A DNA stretch of 64,000 bases, taken from assembly GCF_007677725.1 (NCBI RefSeq), contig NZ_VEDF01000015.1, forward strand, positions 1-64,000, written 5' to 3'. Shown one piece after another: positions 17,051 to 26,522 of this stretch (its first letter is position 1; each line of letters starts with the position of its first letter). The stretch comes from Pseudomonas sp. URMO17WK12:I11 (GTDB lineage: Bacteria > Pseudomonadota > Gammaproteobacteria > Pseudomonadales > Pseudomonadaceae). The translations under genes and the position numbers were made by a program. The notes below the pieces were generated by a model. It was not told where the DNA came from. It worked only from the letters and a program-made list of their open reading frames with translations, and did not search any database.

Positions 17051-19231
17051 TTACCAGTTATAACGAACCCCGAGATTCACGCCCCAAGGCTGTTCGAGTT
17101 TTCGGCCATGGCTGTATTCAACTTCGGCGTGGCCCTGCCATTTGTCTGCCCAGCCGAGCGTTACCCCACCCCCAACTTCGCCGCGGGTACCGGACAAGTC
17201 ATTGTTGAAGCGGTTGTCATTGACCTTGACCAGGTTGTTGTCGGCAAATTCGTGGACCACCGCGGCCCGCAGGTAGGGTTGCACCGTGCGTCCATTGCTC
17301 GCTTTGAAGGTGCGGCCGAGCGTAGAACCCAGCTTGGCTTGCAGTGAGCGGGTGGTGCCGCCTTGCGCCTGCATGCCGTTGTCCAGCTGGTAGTCTTTGC
17401 CTTCGATCACCAGCGCCGACAGTTGGGCGAAGGGTTCGAGGAAGTAATCGTCTTCGAACCGCAGGTGACGGCCTGCCTCGACGGCAACGCCGACCCCATG
17501 GTTTTCATAGTTGCCTTTGGTCTTGCTGCCGTCGCTCAAGCGCACGTCAGCGCTGTTCTGATAGCGGTTGACACGGGCGATAGCGTCGAAGTAGTAGCCG
17601 CTGCGCGGATCCGTCCAGGTCGTATAGGCGCCGACGTGGTAGCTGTCGATATCTGCCGAAGCACCCTGTTTGAGATCAACGTCCGAATGGCTGTAGCCCG
17701 CCATCACACCCGCCAGCCAGCCACTGTCAGCGACAGGCCAGTCGATGCCCACGGATACTCCTTGCTGGACTTGCTGGTAAGTCACGTCGCCCGCCGCCGA
17801 TACATTGTATTTATTGCCGAAGGTCCGTACCCAGGCGCCGGAACTGGCACTGTCACGGCGTACCTCGCCCATGCGGCTGCGCAGGATGCCGAGCTCTCCG
17901 TACCACACGGTGGGCGCGCTGTTGAACAGCGCCAGCACCGTGCCTGCGCCTGGGCTGACCACGCGCTTGGTCAGGTCCAGATACCAATCATTGGCATCCT
18001 CGCGCACCAGGTCGTAGGAATAGGCGCCCAGGTCAACCGGGCCGCCCGCCAGGCTGAAACTGGCATCGCCGCTGGCGGCGTGCACCATGTGCAACCTGCT
18101 GTCGCCCTTGGGGTCGGTACCCGTGGCCGTGATGCTGAGCGTGTGCTCGCCGGTGGCCTGCCCGGTGATTTCCAGGAAGTCAGCCTGGTCATCGTCGAAG
18201 TTGGCCTGCATGAGGAAGTTGCCGTTGCCGGAAAGATTGGCCATCGACAGCGTGTAGAAGCTGCCCGCTTCGCCTAATCGAATGTTTCCGCCGTTCAGGC
18301 TCACATTGCTGGCCTGGGTATCGCCGATCAGGTTCCACTGAGCATCGCTATTGATCGCGACCTGCTCGACGTTGCGCAATTCCCCGGTAAAGGTTGCTGC
18401 CTGTTCCAGCGTAACTGCAGCACTGCCATTACCGTTGACAACGACATCGCCGTCCAGCCGGGTGGTGCTGCCGCTGACCAGCAGCCGAGCATCGGCCCCG
18501 TCGGCAACCTCCAGCAATACTCCGTTGCTGCCCCGGAGCACGGCGCCGTTCTGCACCTGGATGTCCGCCGAAGCCAGCCGACCATTACCGCGGCCGACAA
18601 CGATCGCTGCGCCGTCGCGGCCTTCGACCAGGCTATCGTCCAGCACCAGGCGGGACGCACCAGGCGTTGCGAGGTCGGAGACGCGAATGCCGCTGGTGCC
18701 GCCGCTGATCACGCTTTTGTCAGTCGCGATCAGGGTGCCGTTCAACAATTCCGCGCCGCGGCTGCCACTGTCGGTCCCGGTCAGCGTCGTGCGCTGCAGT
18801 TCCACCACACTGCTGTTGATTTGCGCGCCGATAGTTCCGCCCTCGATCAGGCTGTCACTCATCGTGGCCTGGCTGCCACCCGCGGCGATGAAAGCGCGGC
18901 CACTGGTGCTTACCGTGGTGTTGCGCACAGTGACGGCAGCCTGTTGCAGCCCGATGCCCACCGCGCTGCTGGTGCCTGGCAGTATCTGTACATTGTCGAG
19001 CGTCGCGGAAGAGCCCCTGTCGACATCCAAGTACAACAACTTGACATTGCTCGCCGTCAAGTTCGCGCCATTCAAGACTCGGTAATTATCAACGGGGCTG
19101 CCTGCGCCAATAACGGTATCTTTGGTCACATTGGTCTGGGCGAGTGCTGATGTGGCCAGCAGCAAACTGGCTGGAACCAAGGCGTACAGGGATAACGCAG
19201 CTTTCAATTCTGCTGGGTAGAAAATAGTCAC
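17051..19231 (-). CDS. Autotransporter (type Va) with pertactin-like passenger
   Basis: The 726-residue outer-membrane protein has a Sec signal peptide ending near residue 32 (TSALAQ). The passenger (about 33-440) is made of beta-helix repeats rich in Asn, Thr and Ser. The C-terminal 12-strand translocator barrel (about 455-726) starts near GAWVRTFGNKYNVS and ends in the terminal aromatic residue of GVRYNW. No protease or lipase triad was seen in the passenger, so an adhesin is most likely. The GTG start at 19231 is chosen for the GAGGAG six bases upstream; an ATG at 19273 would add 14 residues before the signal. A control element lies at 19294-19338. Confidence 0.9.
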   Translation of the reverse strand: MTIFYPAELKAALSLYALVPASLLLATSALAQTNVTKDTVIGAGSPVDNYRVLNGANLTASNVKLLYLDVDRGSSATLDNVQILPGTSSAVGIGLQQAAVTVRNTTVSTSGRAFIAAGGSQATMSDSLIEGGTIGAQINSSVVELQRTTLTGTDSGSRGAELLNGTLIATDKSVISGGTSGIRVSDLATPGASRLVLDDSLVEGRDGAAIVVGRGNGRLASADIQVQNGAVLRGSNGVLLEVADGADARLLVSGSTTRLDGDVVVNGNGSAAVTLEQAATFTGELRNVEQVAINSDAQWNLIGDTQASNVSLNGGNIRLGEAGSFYTLSMANLSGNGNFLMQANFDDDQADFLEITGQATGEHTLSITATGTDPKGDSRLHMVHAASGDASFSLAGGPVDLGAYSYDLVREDANDWYLDLTKRVVSPGAGTVLALFNSAPTVWYGELGILRSRMGEVRRDSASSGAWVRTFGNKYNVSAAGDVTYQQVQQGVSVGIDWPVADSGWLAGVMAGYSHSDVDLKQGASADIDSYHVGAYTTWTDPRSGYYFDAIARVNRYQNSADVRLSDGSKTKGNYENHGVGVAVEAGRHLRFEDDYFLEPFAQLSALVIEGKDYQLDNGMQAQGGTTRSLQAKLGSTLGRTFKASNGRTVQPYLRAAVVHEFADNNLVKVNDNRFNNDLSGTRGEVGGGVTLGWADKWQGHAEVEYSHGRKLEQPWGVNLGVRYNW

Positions 19232-19293
19232 GACCGTCTCCTCGGTGAAGTAATACCTCGAATCGATCTCCATTCAATGGCGATCCTTCGCAC

Positions 19294-19338
19294 ACGGTAG
19301 TCTGGAAAATTCTCTACTTATGTAGGAAACGCCCTACA
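19294..19338 (-). promoter_or_regulatory. TGTAGG-N6-CCTACA inverted repeat and candidate promoter of the autotransporter
   Basis: A perfect inverted repeat TGTAGG-N6-CCTACA occupies 19321-19338. Twenty-one bases downstream on the minus strand is TACCGT (19294-19299), a weak -10. No -35 hexamer is present, which suggests dependence on an activator bound at the repeat. The same arrangement and spacing recur upstream of the major pilin gene. Confidence 0.5.
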
Positions 19339-19415
19339 AATAATGGTAAAAATTCAACATCTGATCAGTGACATCGAGGCCCGATCGATGCCACTGATCT
19401 CCTACCTGGTTGCGC

Positions 19416-21410
19416 TCAGCTCACAACGCAGCTGTCGTTGCCTTCACCAAGGCTGATTCTTTGCACCGCCCATTCTGAGCTGGGCCCGCCGACTATTTCA
19501 TAACGCACCCGTGCACGTGCACGGGTACTGTTGGGCCAATCATAGATGGGCAGCAGGCGCTCATCGTAGGGCTCGATCCTGTGAGTAAAGCCTTTGATAG
19601 TGTTGGCGTCGATATCAATAGTCCACTCGGCCTTGGCGCCCGGCACGGGGTCTGAACCATTGGAGTCTGAGCTACCGATATAGGGGTCCCAATACACTCT
19701 CAATTGGCTGCCCGGATGGGTCTCGTCGGTAAGATCGGGAATAGTCACACGCAACGCAAGCGCTTTACCGGCCTCTCGCAGTGACGCGCACACTAACCAG
19801 TTACTGCTGTTGATACCCTCATAGGCAGGGAGTGGCAGTATTTTGGTAACGGCATCTGCATCGACAAACTGCACCACTGATTGTTGAACGTTAGTGGCAT
19901 CTATTGAAGCACGGATGGTGTAATAAAACGGCAGCTGAGGGTGGTTACCCGCTGCTTCAATATACTTCCATGGAAGCGTAACAGTAATGGGGTCGGGGTC
20001 CGAAAGATTCACTGTATAGCGGACGTCCTCGGCCAATTCACCATTCCAGTAAAAATCCACGACCTGGCCGTCTGCGGCGTTCGCATAACGTGGGAAGGTG
20101 AAAGTGGCGTCAAGGTTTCCATCATCGCGTCTCAATATGTTGATTGGGTTATTGCCACTCCCGCCCGTGACATCCGGGGCCAGCAACTCGGCATTGATAG
20201 GGTCAGGCCAATCCGGGTCCGGGTCCGGGCGGACTGGGCCGATGACACTGAAGTCTACATCCACGTTGATTGACTTGGGGCCAAAGGGGACATCGCCACG
20301 CAACACCTGATAGCTGACAGGGGTGTCCTTGAGCCCGGTGAAGTTACCGTATTCCAACCGCAATACGCTTTTGGGCACGATGATGGAAATGGGAAATTGC
20401 TTACCGCCAACAGGTTCGCTAATCAATGTCGTTCCACCCCACGTCACCTGTAGGTGGTCGGTAGCGCGGGCGTTATCGTAATAAGGGATTTCAACGGTAA
20501 TCCCCTGGATTGCATCTTGCAAGTCGAGCAGATTGTCCCCGCGTGCGAGCGGTACTTCGGGGTCTTGCAAGTTCTCTGGCAGCGCGCCGAGGGTCACATG
20601 GATGGTAGAGGCCAATGACAGTCGGCTTTTATTCCCAGCCTTGTCGAACAGGTAATAAACGACGTAGTACTGCCCATCCGAATGCGTTTCGATCAGGGCT
20701 TTAGGCAGTAATATATCGCGGTTCGCATTGAGTGGGCCTTCATGGGCGGGGGTGGTGTAGTCGTCGTGCTCATCTGGCCAATGGTTGAAGTAATAAATCT
20801 TGTAAAGATCTTTGTCGGGTTCCTGATCGTTAAAGGCTGGCAATGTGCCGAGCAGGTCGCCATGCGTGGCGAGGTAGGCATCATCTATCGGAGTCGCGGG
20901 CAACAGCGGAGCAGCGGGTTGGATATCAAGTCCCCACGGTGGTGTGCTGTCACATATCAAGGGAACAGATACAGACTCTTCGGGCTGGCCAACGGCATTG
21001 CGCATGCGATAACGCAGCCAAACTTTGCCATTGGCAGGTAGCTTCTTATTATCAGCCGTAATTTGTAAGGGAAAGTCGCCGCTTTCCATCGGGCCCGCGA
21101 ATGTCATGCCGGCACTGATGTCATGATATTTGTCTTCAATGTCACCCTCGCTGGAAAGTTGCACCCATATGTCCACGTAATCTCCCTCTTCTGGGAGGTG
21201 GCGAAATACTGGAATATCGACCTGTAGCGGTTCATGCAGCGTATCGCGCAGCAATGTGCCATCTACCGGGTCGGCAATACCGAGCACTTCGGGTTTGTCC
21301 AGCAGGTTTTCCGCGGCATCTGGCAATACCTGCATATGCGGTTTGCGAGCCCGGCGTTGGGCCAGGTTGGCGGCTTGGGCTTCGTTTTTTGGGGGGCGCA
21401 AGGCTTTCAT
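19416..21410 (-). CDS. Ig-like repeat protein 2 of the Rhs-associated family
   Basis: The 664-residue protein has no signal peptide or membrane segment and no family name that I know. It begins with a basic, Ala/Arg/Lys-rich stretch of about 30 residues, then about five beta-rich Ig-like modules. CDSTPPWG...YLATHGDLLGTLP near residue 160 matches the block in the protein at 15538. A proline/aspartate-rich linker (RPDPDPDWPDP) lies near residue 400. It starts 18 bp after the Rhs gene stop codon, so the two are cotranscribed. Base composition looks less GC-rich than the flanking core genes, which suggests recent acquisition. Confidence 0.7.
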   Translation of the reverse strand: MKALRPPKNEAQAANLAQRRARKPHMQVLPDAAENLLDKPEVLGIADPVDGTLLRDTLHEPLQVDIPVFRHLPEEGDYVDIWVQLSSEGDIEDKYHDISAGMTFAGPMESGDFPLQITADNKKLPANGKVWLRYRMRNAVGQPEESVSVPLICDSTPPWGLDIQPAAPLLPATPIDDAYLATHGDLLGTLPAFNDQEPDKDLYKIYYFNHWPDEHDDYTTPAHEGPLNANRDILLPKALIETHSDGQYYVVYYLFDKAGNKSRLSLASTIHVTLGALPENLQDPEVPLARGDNLLDLQDAIQGITVEIPYYDNARATDHLQVTWGGTTLISEPVGGKQFPISIIVPKSVLRLEYGNFTGLKDTPVSYQVLRGDVPFGPKSINVDVDFSVIGPVRPDPDPDWPDPINAELLAPDVTGGSGNNPINILRRDDGNLDATFTFPRYANAADGQVVDFYWNGELAEDVRYTVNLSDPDPITVTLPWKYIEAAGNHPQLPFYYTIRASIDATNVQQSVVQFVDADAVTKILPLPAYEGINSSNWLVCASLREAGKALALRVTIPDLTDETHPGSQLRVYWDPYIGSSDSNGSDPVPGAKAEWTIDIDANTIKGFTHRIEPYDERLLPIYDWPNSTRARARVRYEIVGGPSSEWAVQRISLGEGNDSCVVS

Positions 21411-21428
21411 GGGTGACGATCCCTATAG

Positions 21429-24400
21429 TTACGCACGGAGGTTGGTAGTTGGTGTACTGGGCTTATTGATTGAAACTCTAGGTAGCTTGAATTTTTTGAC
21501 GTAGCTCAAACCGCTCAGGGCCGGGCCTTGAGGTGGTTCCGGTAAGTGATATCCTGCACGTGAGGCAAAATGTGCGGCAAATTGCTTATGCTGTTCAGAC
21601 GGCAGCGTAATATTGACGCGAGGAAACGTCTTTTTATATATACCTACCGTTGCCCCGAAGTTACGGCCCGTGGGTTTTGCGTTCTTTCCAGCAAATGTGC
21701 GACCAAACCTCAATCCCCCACCGATAAGCCCGACAGCCGTGGCAGCAATCCCGAGGTACATGGCAAGTTGACCCGCCGTCTCATTTTGCGGATTCACCGT
21801 ATTGACGATCTGGGATACTGTCGACGCGACGGTGAGTGACAGTGCAATGGTCGCCGCCACTGCCTCGCCAACCACCGCAGCGGCAGCGGTGGCAGTTACG
21901 GTACCCGCTGCAGCGCCGGCCACTGCACCCGCAACCCCGGCAATGGCTGCGCCAGCGAACACCCCGGCAACGATCACACCCAACACCGCCAGGCCCACGA
22001 ACACCCAACCCATGACCTTGCTGCCGGATCCGCCTCCTCCGCCGGGGGAAATCTCGTTGTCGTAGCGGCTGCTCTGGCGTCCGCTCCAGCCAATGGCGGC
22101 TTCACCCGTCGGGTCGCGGAAACTGATGGGGTTACCGCGGACGTAGCTGTAGTAGTTCAGCCCGGCTTCACCAAAGGGGCTCTGGTGGTGGGTGTCCGGG
22201 CTGAGGAAACGCATCAGCGCGGGGTCATAGGCGCGGTATCCGTTGCCCAGCAGATACCAGCCCGTGGCTGGGTCAAGGGCTTCGCCGTTGTAACCCAGGC
22301 CACTGCCTGGGGGGTTGTCGCTCGCGTGGGCGCCGTAGGCGGTGTACACCACGTCGCGGCGGGTGCTGCCCAGGCTTTCGGCGACGATGCTGTGGCTGGC
22401 GGTGGTCTGCAGCAGCACCGGCACACTGCCGTCGTCGCGCTGCTGACTGAGCGGCTGCTCATCCTTGTAGCAGTAATGCTGGTACACGCCACCGTGCACC
22501 GCCAGGCTCAGGCGGTCGCCTTCGAAGTACAGGTTGGCGCGTTCACCGGCGGCGTCTTCGCGAGCTTGCAGGTGGCCATGGCCATCGTAGCGGTACTGAT
22601 GCTGCGCCACGCCCAGCAGGCGGCTCTGGCTGTCGTAGCGCAGCGTGCGGCCCTGTGCGTCGCGGGTTAAGTTACCGTTGGCGTCATACGTGAATTGTGG
22701 GTTGCCGGTCGATCGCGCAGGGGTGTATTTGATGCTGCGCAATTGGCAGGGATCATCATAGGCATACTGGTATTGGGCACGCTCTGTTCTGGATCCATCG
22801 GCGAACTGGGTGACCGTGATGCTGATGTTGTCGTAGGCATCGAACGAAAAAGTCTGCTGCTTGAGCGTGCGCCCCAGCTCATCGCGGGGCAGCTGGCTGC
22901 CCGTGCACTTGTATTCGGTGAGGCGGTTGTTGGTGTCGTACTTGAAGGTTTCCTTGAGCAAGGTGGTGCTGCCTTGGCGCAGTTCACGCCACTCCAACAA
23001 GTCTTCGGTGAGCCATTGCAGTGTCAGCGTTCGCTCGGCCTGGCCAGCCTGGCGCCAAGTGCGTGTGATCTCGCGGTCTTGATCGTCGTAACCGATTTCC
23101 GTTTCAAGGCTGTTTCCCTGGCCGTCGCGTGTGGCGGTCAGATAATGCCGGCCAAGCCGGTCATACACGAACCCGGCCGACAGTTGGCCTTGAGTCGTGG
23201 AGGCCTGACGGCCAAAGTCGTCGTATTCCACGACCGTGGACCCGCCTTTGTCGTCGAGCGTGCCAAGCAGGCGATCGTGCACCGAACTCTGGTAGGTGCG
23301 GCTGTGGCTGTTGCGTCCGGTAGCGTCGTCCCAGTGTTGGGCGACCAATTGGTTGGCCGGGTTGTAATCGTAGCCTCGACCGCTCCCGCTGGTATTGGCA
23401 CCGGTGATTCGGGCACTGACTTTGTTGAAGGCGAAGTTGGCTTCGCTGTCCTCGGCCAGACTGTGCTTGGGTTCGGTGGTCAGCGCAAAGTCATAGTCAT
23501 AGGCAATGGTCTTGCCAGCAGCGGTGATGCGCCGCCGCGGTTGCGATTCGCCGTCCTGGTATTCGAAGTGCTCGACCCGCGGCCCGCTACTGGCAATGAT
23601 CAGGCGATCGAGGCCGTCGTAGTAACGGCTGCCCAACTGATGGCTGGCCAGCGAGGTGTTGCCTGGCGTAACGAAAACCAGGGTAGGCAGTTCGGCATCG
23701 GTGTGCGCTGCATAGTCGCGTTGCACGCGCGTCTTGTCAGGCAGCGTAGTGCTCAGCATTCTGCCGAAACAGTCGTACGTGAACTCGGTTCGCAGGTTGC
23801 GTTCGTCCGTTTCGCGCAACGCTCTGCCGAGCCCATCGTAGGCATAGGCGCGGCTGGCCAGGCGCACGCCATTGGCATCCAGACGGTGCACCTGATCTGG
23901 TTTTTCGAACGGGTTGAGCCAGGTTTGCGTGGCACCGCTGATGAGCTTGGCGCTGCCTTTGCCGACTTCACTCCACTCATTGAGCACCGGGCCTGTGCGG
24001 TGCTCGCTGTTGCCCAGCGGGTCGGTCTGGCTGTAGTGCCTTACACCGTCCGGGCCAATGATGCATTGCTGTTGGCCCCATTCGTCGTACTCCAGGGTCT
24101 GGGTCACCGCCAGCGTGCCGCGCTGGCCCATCCAGTCCACGTCGGTCTGTTGCTGTTGCTGGCCGAGCGCATTGAATTGCACGGCGCTGATCCGCTCCAT
24201 GCGCTGCGGGTCCTGCGTGTGAATGTGGTCGCGCCGTTCTTCGACCACCCTGGCCAGGCCGTCGAGTACCGTCAGCGTCTTCACGCCGCGCGCGCTGATG
24301 ACGGTCTGGCTGGCGGGCTTGGCTTGCTCGTCGTCGTTCTTGGGCGTGTAGAAGGCGTACTGGTAAGCCCTGGACGCTTCGAATTCCGTGCCGGGTGCAA

Positions 24401-26315
24401 CGGTGGAGCGGATGACCCGCGCCAAGGCGTCGTACTCAGTGCGGGTGTACACCCCATGCTCATCGGTCTGGCTGACGACCTGGCCATTGAGCATCGATTG
24501 TTCAGCCACGGTGCTGCGCTCGCTGCCATCGTAGCCAATCACTACCTGACGGGTCTGCAGCACTTCCCGGTCGATGCCGCTGCCTGAAACCTTTGCGTGG
24601 TAATACTCCGTGGCGGTTTCCAGCCCGTTGAGGGTCTGCACCTGCAAGTAGCGGCGGCCATGCAGGAAGGCGTCGGTTTTCGAGTTGATGTGATTGATAA
24701 GGGTGTAACGTACGGTCTTCTCTTCATTGCCCTTTTCGATCAAGGCCTCGCTGCGTAGTACGTGCCAAGGCTGGTGCTTCCAGTCCTGGTCCGGGTCGTT
24801 CTGGTCATGGCTGGAGTCGTCCAGGCGCGGCAGGGTGGTGTAGCGATAGCGCTCGATGAGCGTAGGTGCTGCAGCCAGAATCACACCGTCGGCCGGCGCC
24901 GGCGTGGTGGTTTTCTGTTTCAGGTGACGGCTGAAGCCTTCTGGATCGGCAGGGCAGCCGTCTTCACCCGCAGGGTCATACCACTCGCTGGTTTCCACAA
25001 CCTGGTTGGGCGTTTGTCGCGTGCGTACATTGCCGTCGCCATAGTAGCTGTTGACGCTTTCTTCGCTGCGCGGCGGGCGCAGGCCATCACGCTGTCTCCA
25101 GCGGCGAAGCACGCGAATGGGTTGCTGGCAGGCATTGACCTGCTTGGCGAACGGCCCGTCGGTGATCGGGTAGGTGGTGATCTCCTCAAGTACGGCATTA
25201 CCTTGGCTGGTGACCTGCTCCGTCAGCAAGTGGAAGCGGTTGAAGGTGCGAGCGACCGAGCGCACGGGCTGGTTGTCGACGTACTGGGTTTCTTCGCTGC
25301 CGTACTTGTAGTCGCCTTCAATTTTGTAGAGGTTGTCCAGGCCCGATTCATCCCAGCTGATCCCACTTCCTGCGCCCAGGAAGTTGTTTGACTGGCCGGC
25401 GAGTTCGTAGCCGTAGCGGGTGTCGAGCATCGGCTGCCCTTCACCGGGTTCGAGGGTATGGCGGGTGACTCGCGGTAGCGGCCGGCGACCGCTGCCAGCG
25501 GGGAACTGATGGCCGCTGTCAAGGTAATAGAGCGTTTCCCATGCGCCGGCAGGCGAACGCACGCCGCTGATGCACTGCAGCCCCAGCACCGACTGATAGC
25601 GCATCTGCCATTGCCCAGGATGTTCACCCGGGAGGGTAATTCGAGTTACCAGGCGGTTTTCCAAACCCAGTTGATAGCGTGCCAGGGGTTCACCGTCCTC
25701 GCCGGTGAAAGGGCGTACCAACAAGTCGATGGTGCTGTCGCCTATCCGCTGCACTTGCAGCAACAGCGTGCCCAGCCCATCGGTCACTGTGTCCAGCAGC
25801 CATTGGTCAGTACCGAATGCTGTGTAGTCGAGCAGCAGCTTTTGGCCCTGTGGGGAGTAGATCTCTGTCGGCAGCGCTACCTTGCCCTTGAGCTTGAGAA
25901 TTTCTACCAGGCCTGAGCGGTGCATGACGCGAAGGCCCGTCAGGGTATGCAGGTTTTTCCCGCCCATGGGGTAAACATTGAAACTGGCCAATTTTTGTTC
26001 GGGCACCGCCAGGCGGCCGCTGGGGTGGTTGGAATCCTCAAGTTTGAAAGATTCGCCGGAGTGCAGGCTTAACACCTGGTTATCGCCGGTATATTGGGAA
26101 AGGTTGAGATTCCAGCCGCTGCCGTAACCCGAATCCCCCACGTTCAAAGGGTTGAAGTTCAGCTGCAGCTTGAAGTCTGGACTTTGCAGGTCGTTACCCA
26201 GTAAATCTGGCAAAGCGATGTGCAACGTATATTGCCCGGTTCGCGGGTCAACGCCATGTTCAAGAAAACTTAGAAAGCTGGTGGCGTTGGAATGCAGGGA
26301 ATGTTGGATAGACAC
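21429..26315 (-). CDS. Rhs/YD-repeat protein 1, full length, with hydrophobic C-terminal tip
   Basis: The 1628-residue protein has an N-terminal domain (VDPRTGQYTLHIALPDLLGN) typical of Pseudomonas YD-repeat proteins, a long array of YD repeats (xxYDxxGRL pattern) forming the expected beta-cocoon, and a conserved core ending with LGYNGE...GWYLLGNGYRAYDPALMRFLSPD and DPTG at about residue 1404. The variable tip is the last 224 residues: a Gly/Ala-rich hydrophobic stretch (about 1435-1507), a second hydrophobic segment (about 1514-1534) and a basic tail. It lacks PAAR, SpvB and signal sequences. The core resembles that of TccC-type insecticidal proteins. The GTG at 26315 is chosen by match to the paralogue at 36799 and because AAAGGGG precedes it. 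No immunity gene is adjacent. Confidence 0.85.
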   Translation of the reverse strand: MSIQHSLHSNATSFLSFLEHGVDPRTGQYTLHIALPDLLGNDLQSPDFKLQLNFNPLNVGDSGYGSGWNLNLSQYTGDNQVLSLHSGESFKLEDSNHPSGRLAVPEQKLASFNVYPMGGKNLHTLTGLRVMHRSGLVEILKLKGKVALPTEIYSPQGQKLLLDYTAFGTDQWLLDTVTDGLGTLLLQVQRIGDSTIDLLVRPFTGEDGEPLARYQLGLENRLVTRITLPGEHPGQWQMRYQSVLGLQCISGVRSPAGAWETLYYLDSGHQFPAGSGRRPLPRVTRHTLEPGEGQPMLDTRYGYELAGQSNNFLGAGSGISWDESGLDNLYKIEGDYKYGSEETQYVDNQPVRSVARTFNRFHLLTEQVTSQGNAVLEEITTYPITDGPFAKQVNACQQPIRVLRRWRQRDGLRPPRSEESVNSYYGDGNVRTRQTPNQVVETSEWYDPAGEDGCPADPEGFSRHLKQKTTTPAPADGVILAAAPTLIERYRYTTLPRLDDSSHDQNDPDQDWKHQPWHVLRSEALIEKGNEEKTVRYTLINHINSKTDAFLHGRRYLQVQTLNGLETATEYYHAKVSGSGIDREVLQTRQVVIGYDGSERSTVAEQSMLNGQVVSQTDEHGVYTRTEYDALARVIRSTVAPGTEFEASRAYQYAFYTPKNDDEQAKPASQTVISARGVKTLTVLDGLARVVEERRDHIHTQDPQRMERISAVQFNALGQQQQQTDVDWMGQRGTLAVTQTLEYDEWGQQQCIIGPDGVRHYSQTDPLGNSEHRTGPVLNEWSEVGKGSAKLISGATQTWLNPFEKPDQVHRLDANGVRLASRAYAYDGLGRALRETDERNLRTEFTYDCFGRMLSTTLPDKTRVQRDYAAHTDAELPTLVFVTPGNTSLASHQLGSRYYDGLDRLIIASSGPRVEHFEYQDGESQPRRRITAAGKTIAYDYDFALTTEPKHSLAEDSEANFAFNKVSARITGANTSGSGRGYDYNPANQLVAQHWDDATGRNSHSRTYQSSVHDRLLGTLDDKGGSTVVEYDDFGRQASTTQGQLSAGFVYDRLGRHYLTATRDGQGNSLETEIGYDDQDREITRTWRQAGQAERTLTLQWLTEDLLEWRELRQGSTTLLKETFKYDTNNRLTEYKCTGSQLPRDELGRTLKQQTFSFDAYDNISITVTQFADGSRTERAQYQYAYDDPCQLRSIKYTPARSTGNPQFTYDANGNLTRDAQGRTLRYDSQSRLLGVAQHQYRYDGHGHLQAREDAAGERANLYFEGDRLSLAVHGGVYQHYCYKDEQPLSQQRDDGSVPVLLQTTASHSIVAESLGSTRRDVVYTAYGAHASDNPPGSGLGYNGEALDPATGWYLLGNGYRAYDPALMRFLSPDTHHQSPFGEAGLNYYSYVRGNPISFRDPTGEAAIGWSGRQSSRYDNEISPGGGGGSGSKVMGWVFVGLAVLGVIVAGVFAGAAIAGVAGAVAGAAAGTVTATAAAAVVGEAVAATIALSLTVASTVSQIVNTVNPQNETAGQLAMYLGIAATAVGLIGGGLRFGRTFAGKNAKPTGRNFGATVGIYKKTFPRVNITLPSEQHKQFAAHFASRAGYHLPEPPQGPALSGLSYVKKFKLPRVSINKPSTPTTNLRA

Positions 26316-26522
26316 GAAGTTCACCCCTTTCAAAGGCTTCAAAGTAGTACCGTCACCCCGCGTGGATGCTGTTTCAGTACTGTAATTCGCGTAACGATCA
26401 AGCGCAGGTTATCGAGGTGGATTGCTGCAGTCACCTAGCATTTCTGTCAGTTACACCAATGCGCAGTACTCGCTATAACTTCTCCATCCCGTCCCTCGCT
26501 GTAGGTTTGGAGGATCAGCAAA
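26316..26522. promoter_or_regulatory. Divergent control region of the Rhs/P47-like locus
   Basis: This 207-bp region separates the leftward Rhs arm from the rightward six-gene arm. For the rightward arm TATAAC (26474-26479) is a good -10, with a poor -35 (TTACAC at 26451-26456, 17-nt spacer). For the leftward arm CCTACA (minus strand, 26500-26505) lies 21-22 nt before TTATAG/TATAGC, recalling the spacing at the autotransporter and pilin genes, but its partner half-site is degenerate. Both assignments are tentative. Confidence 0.35.
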
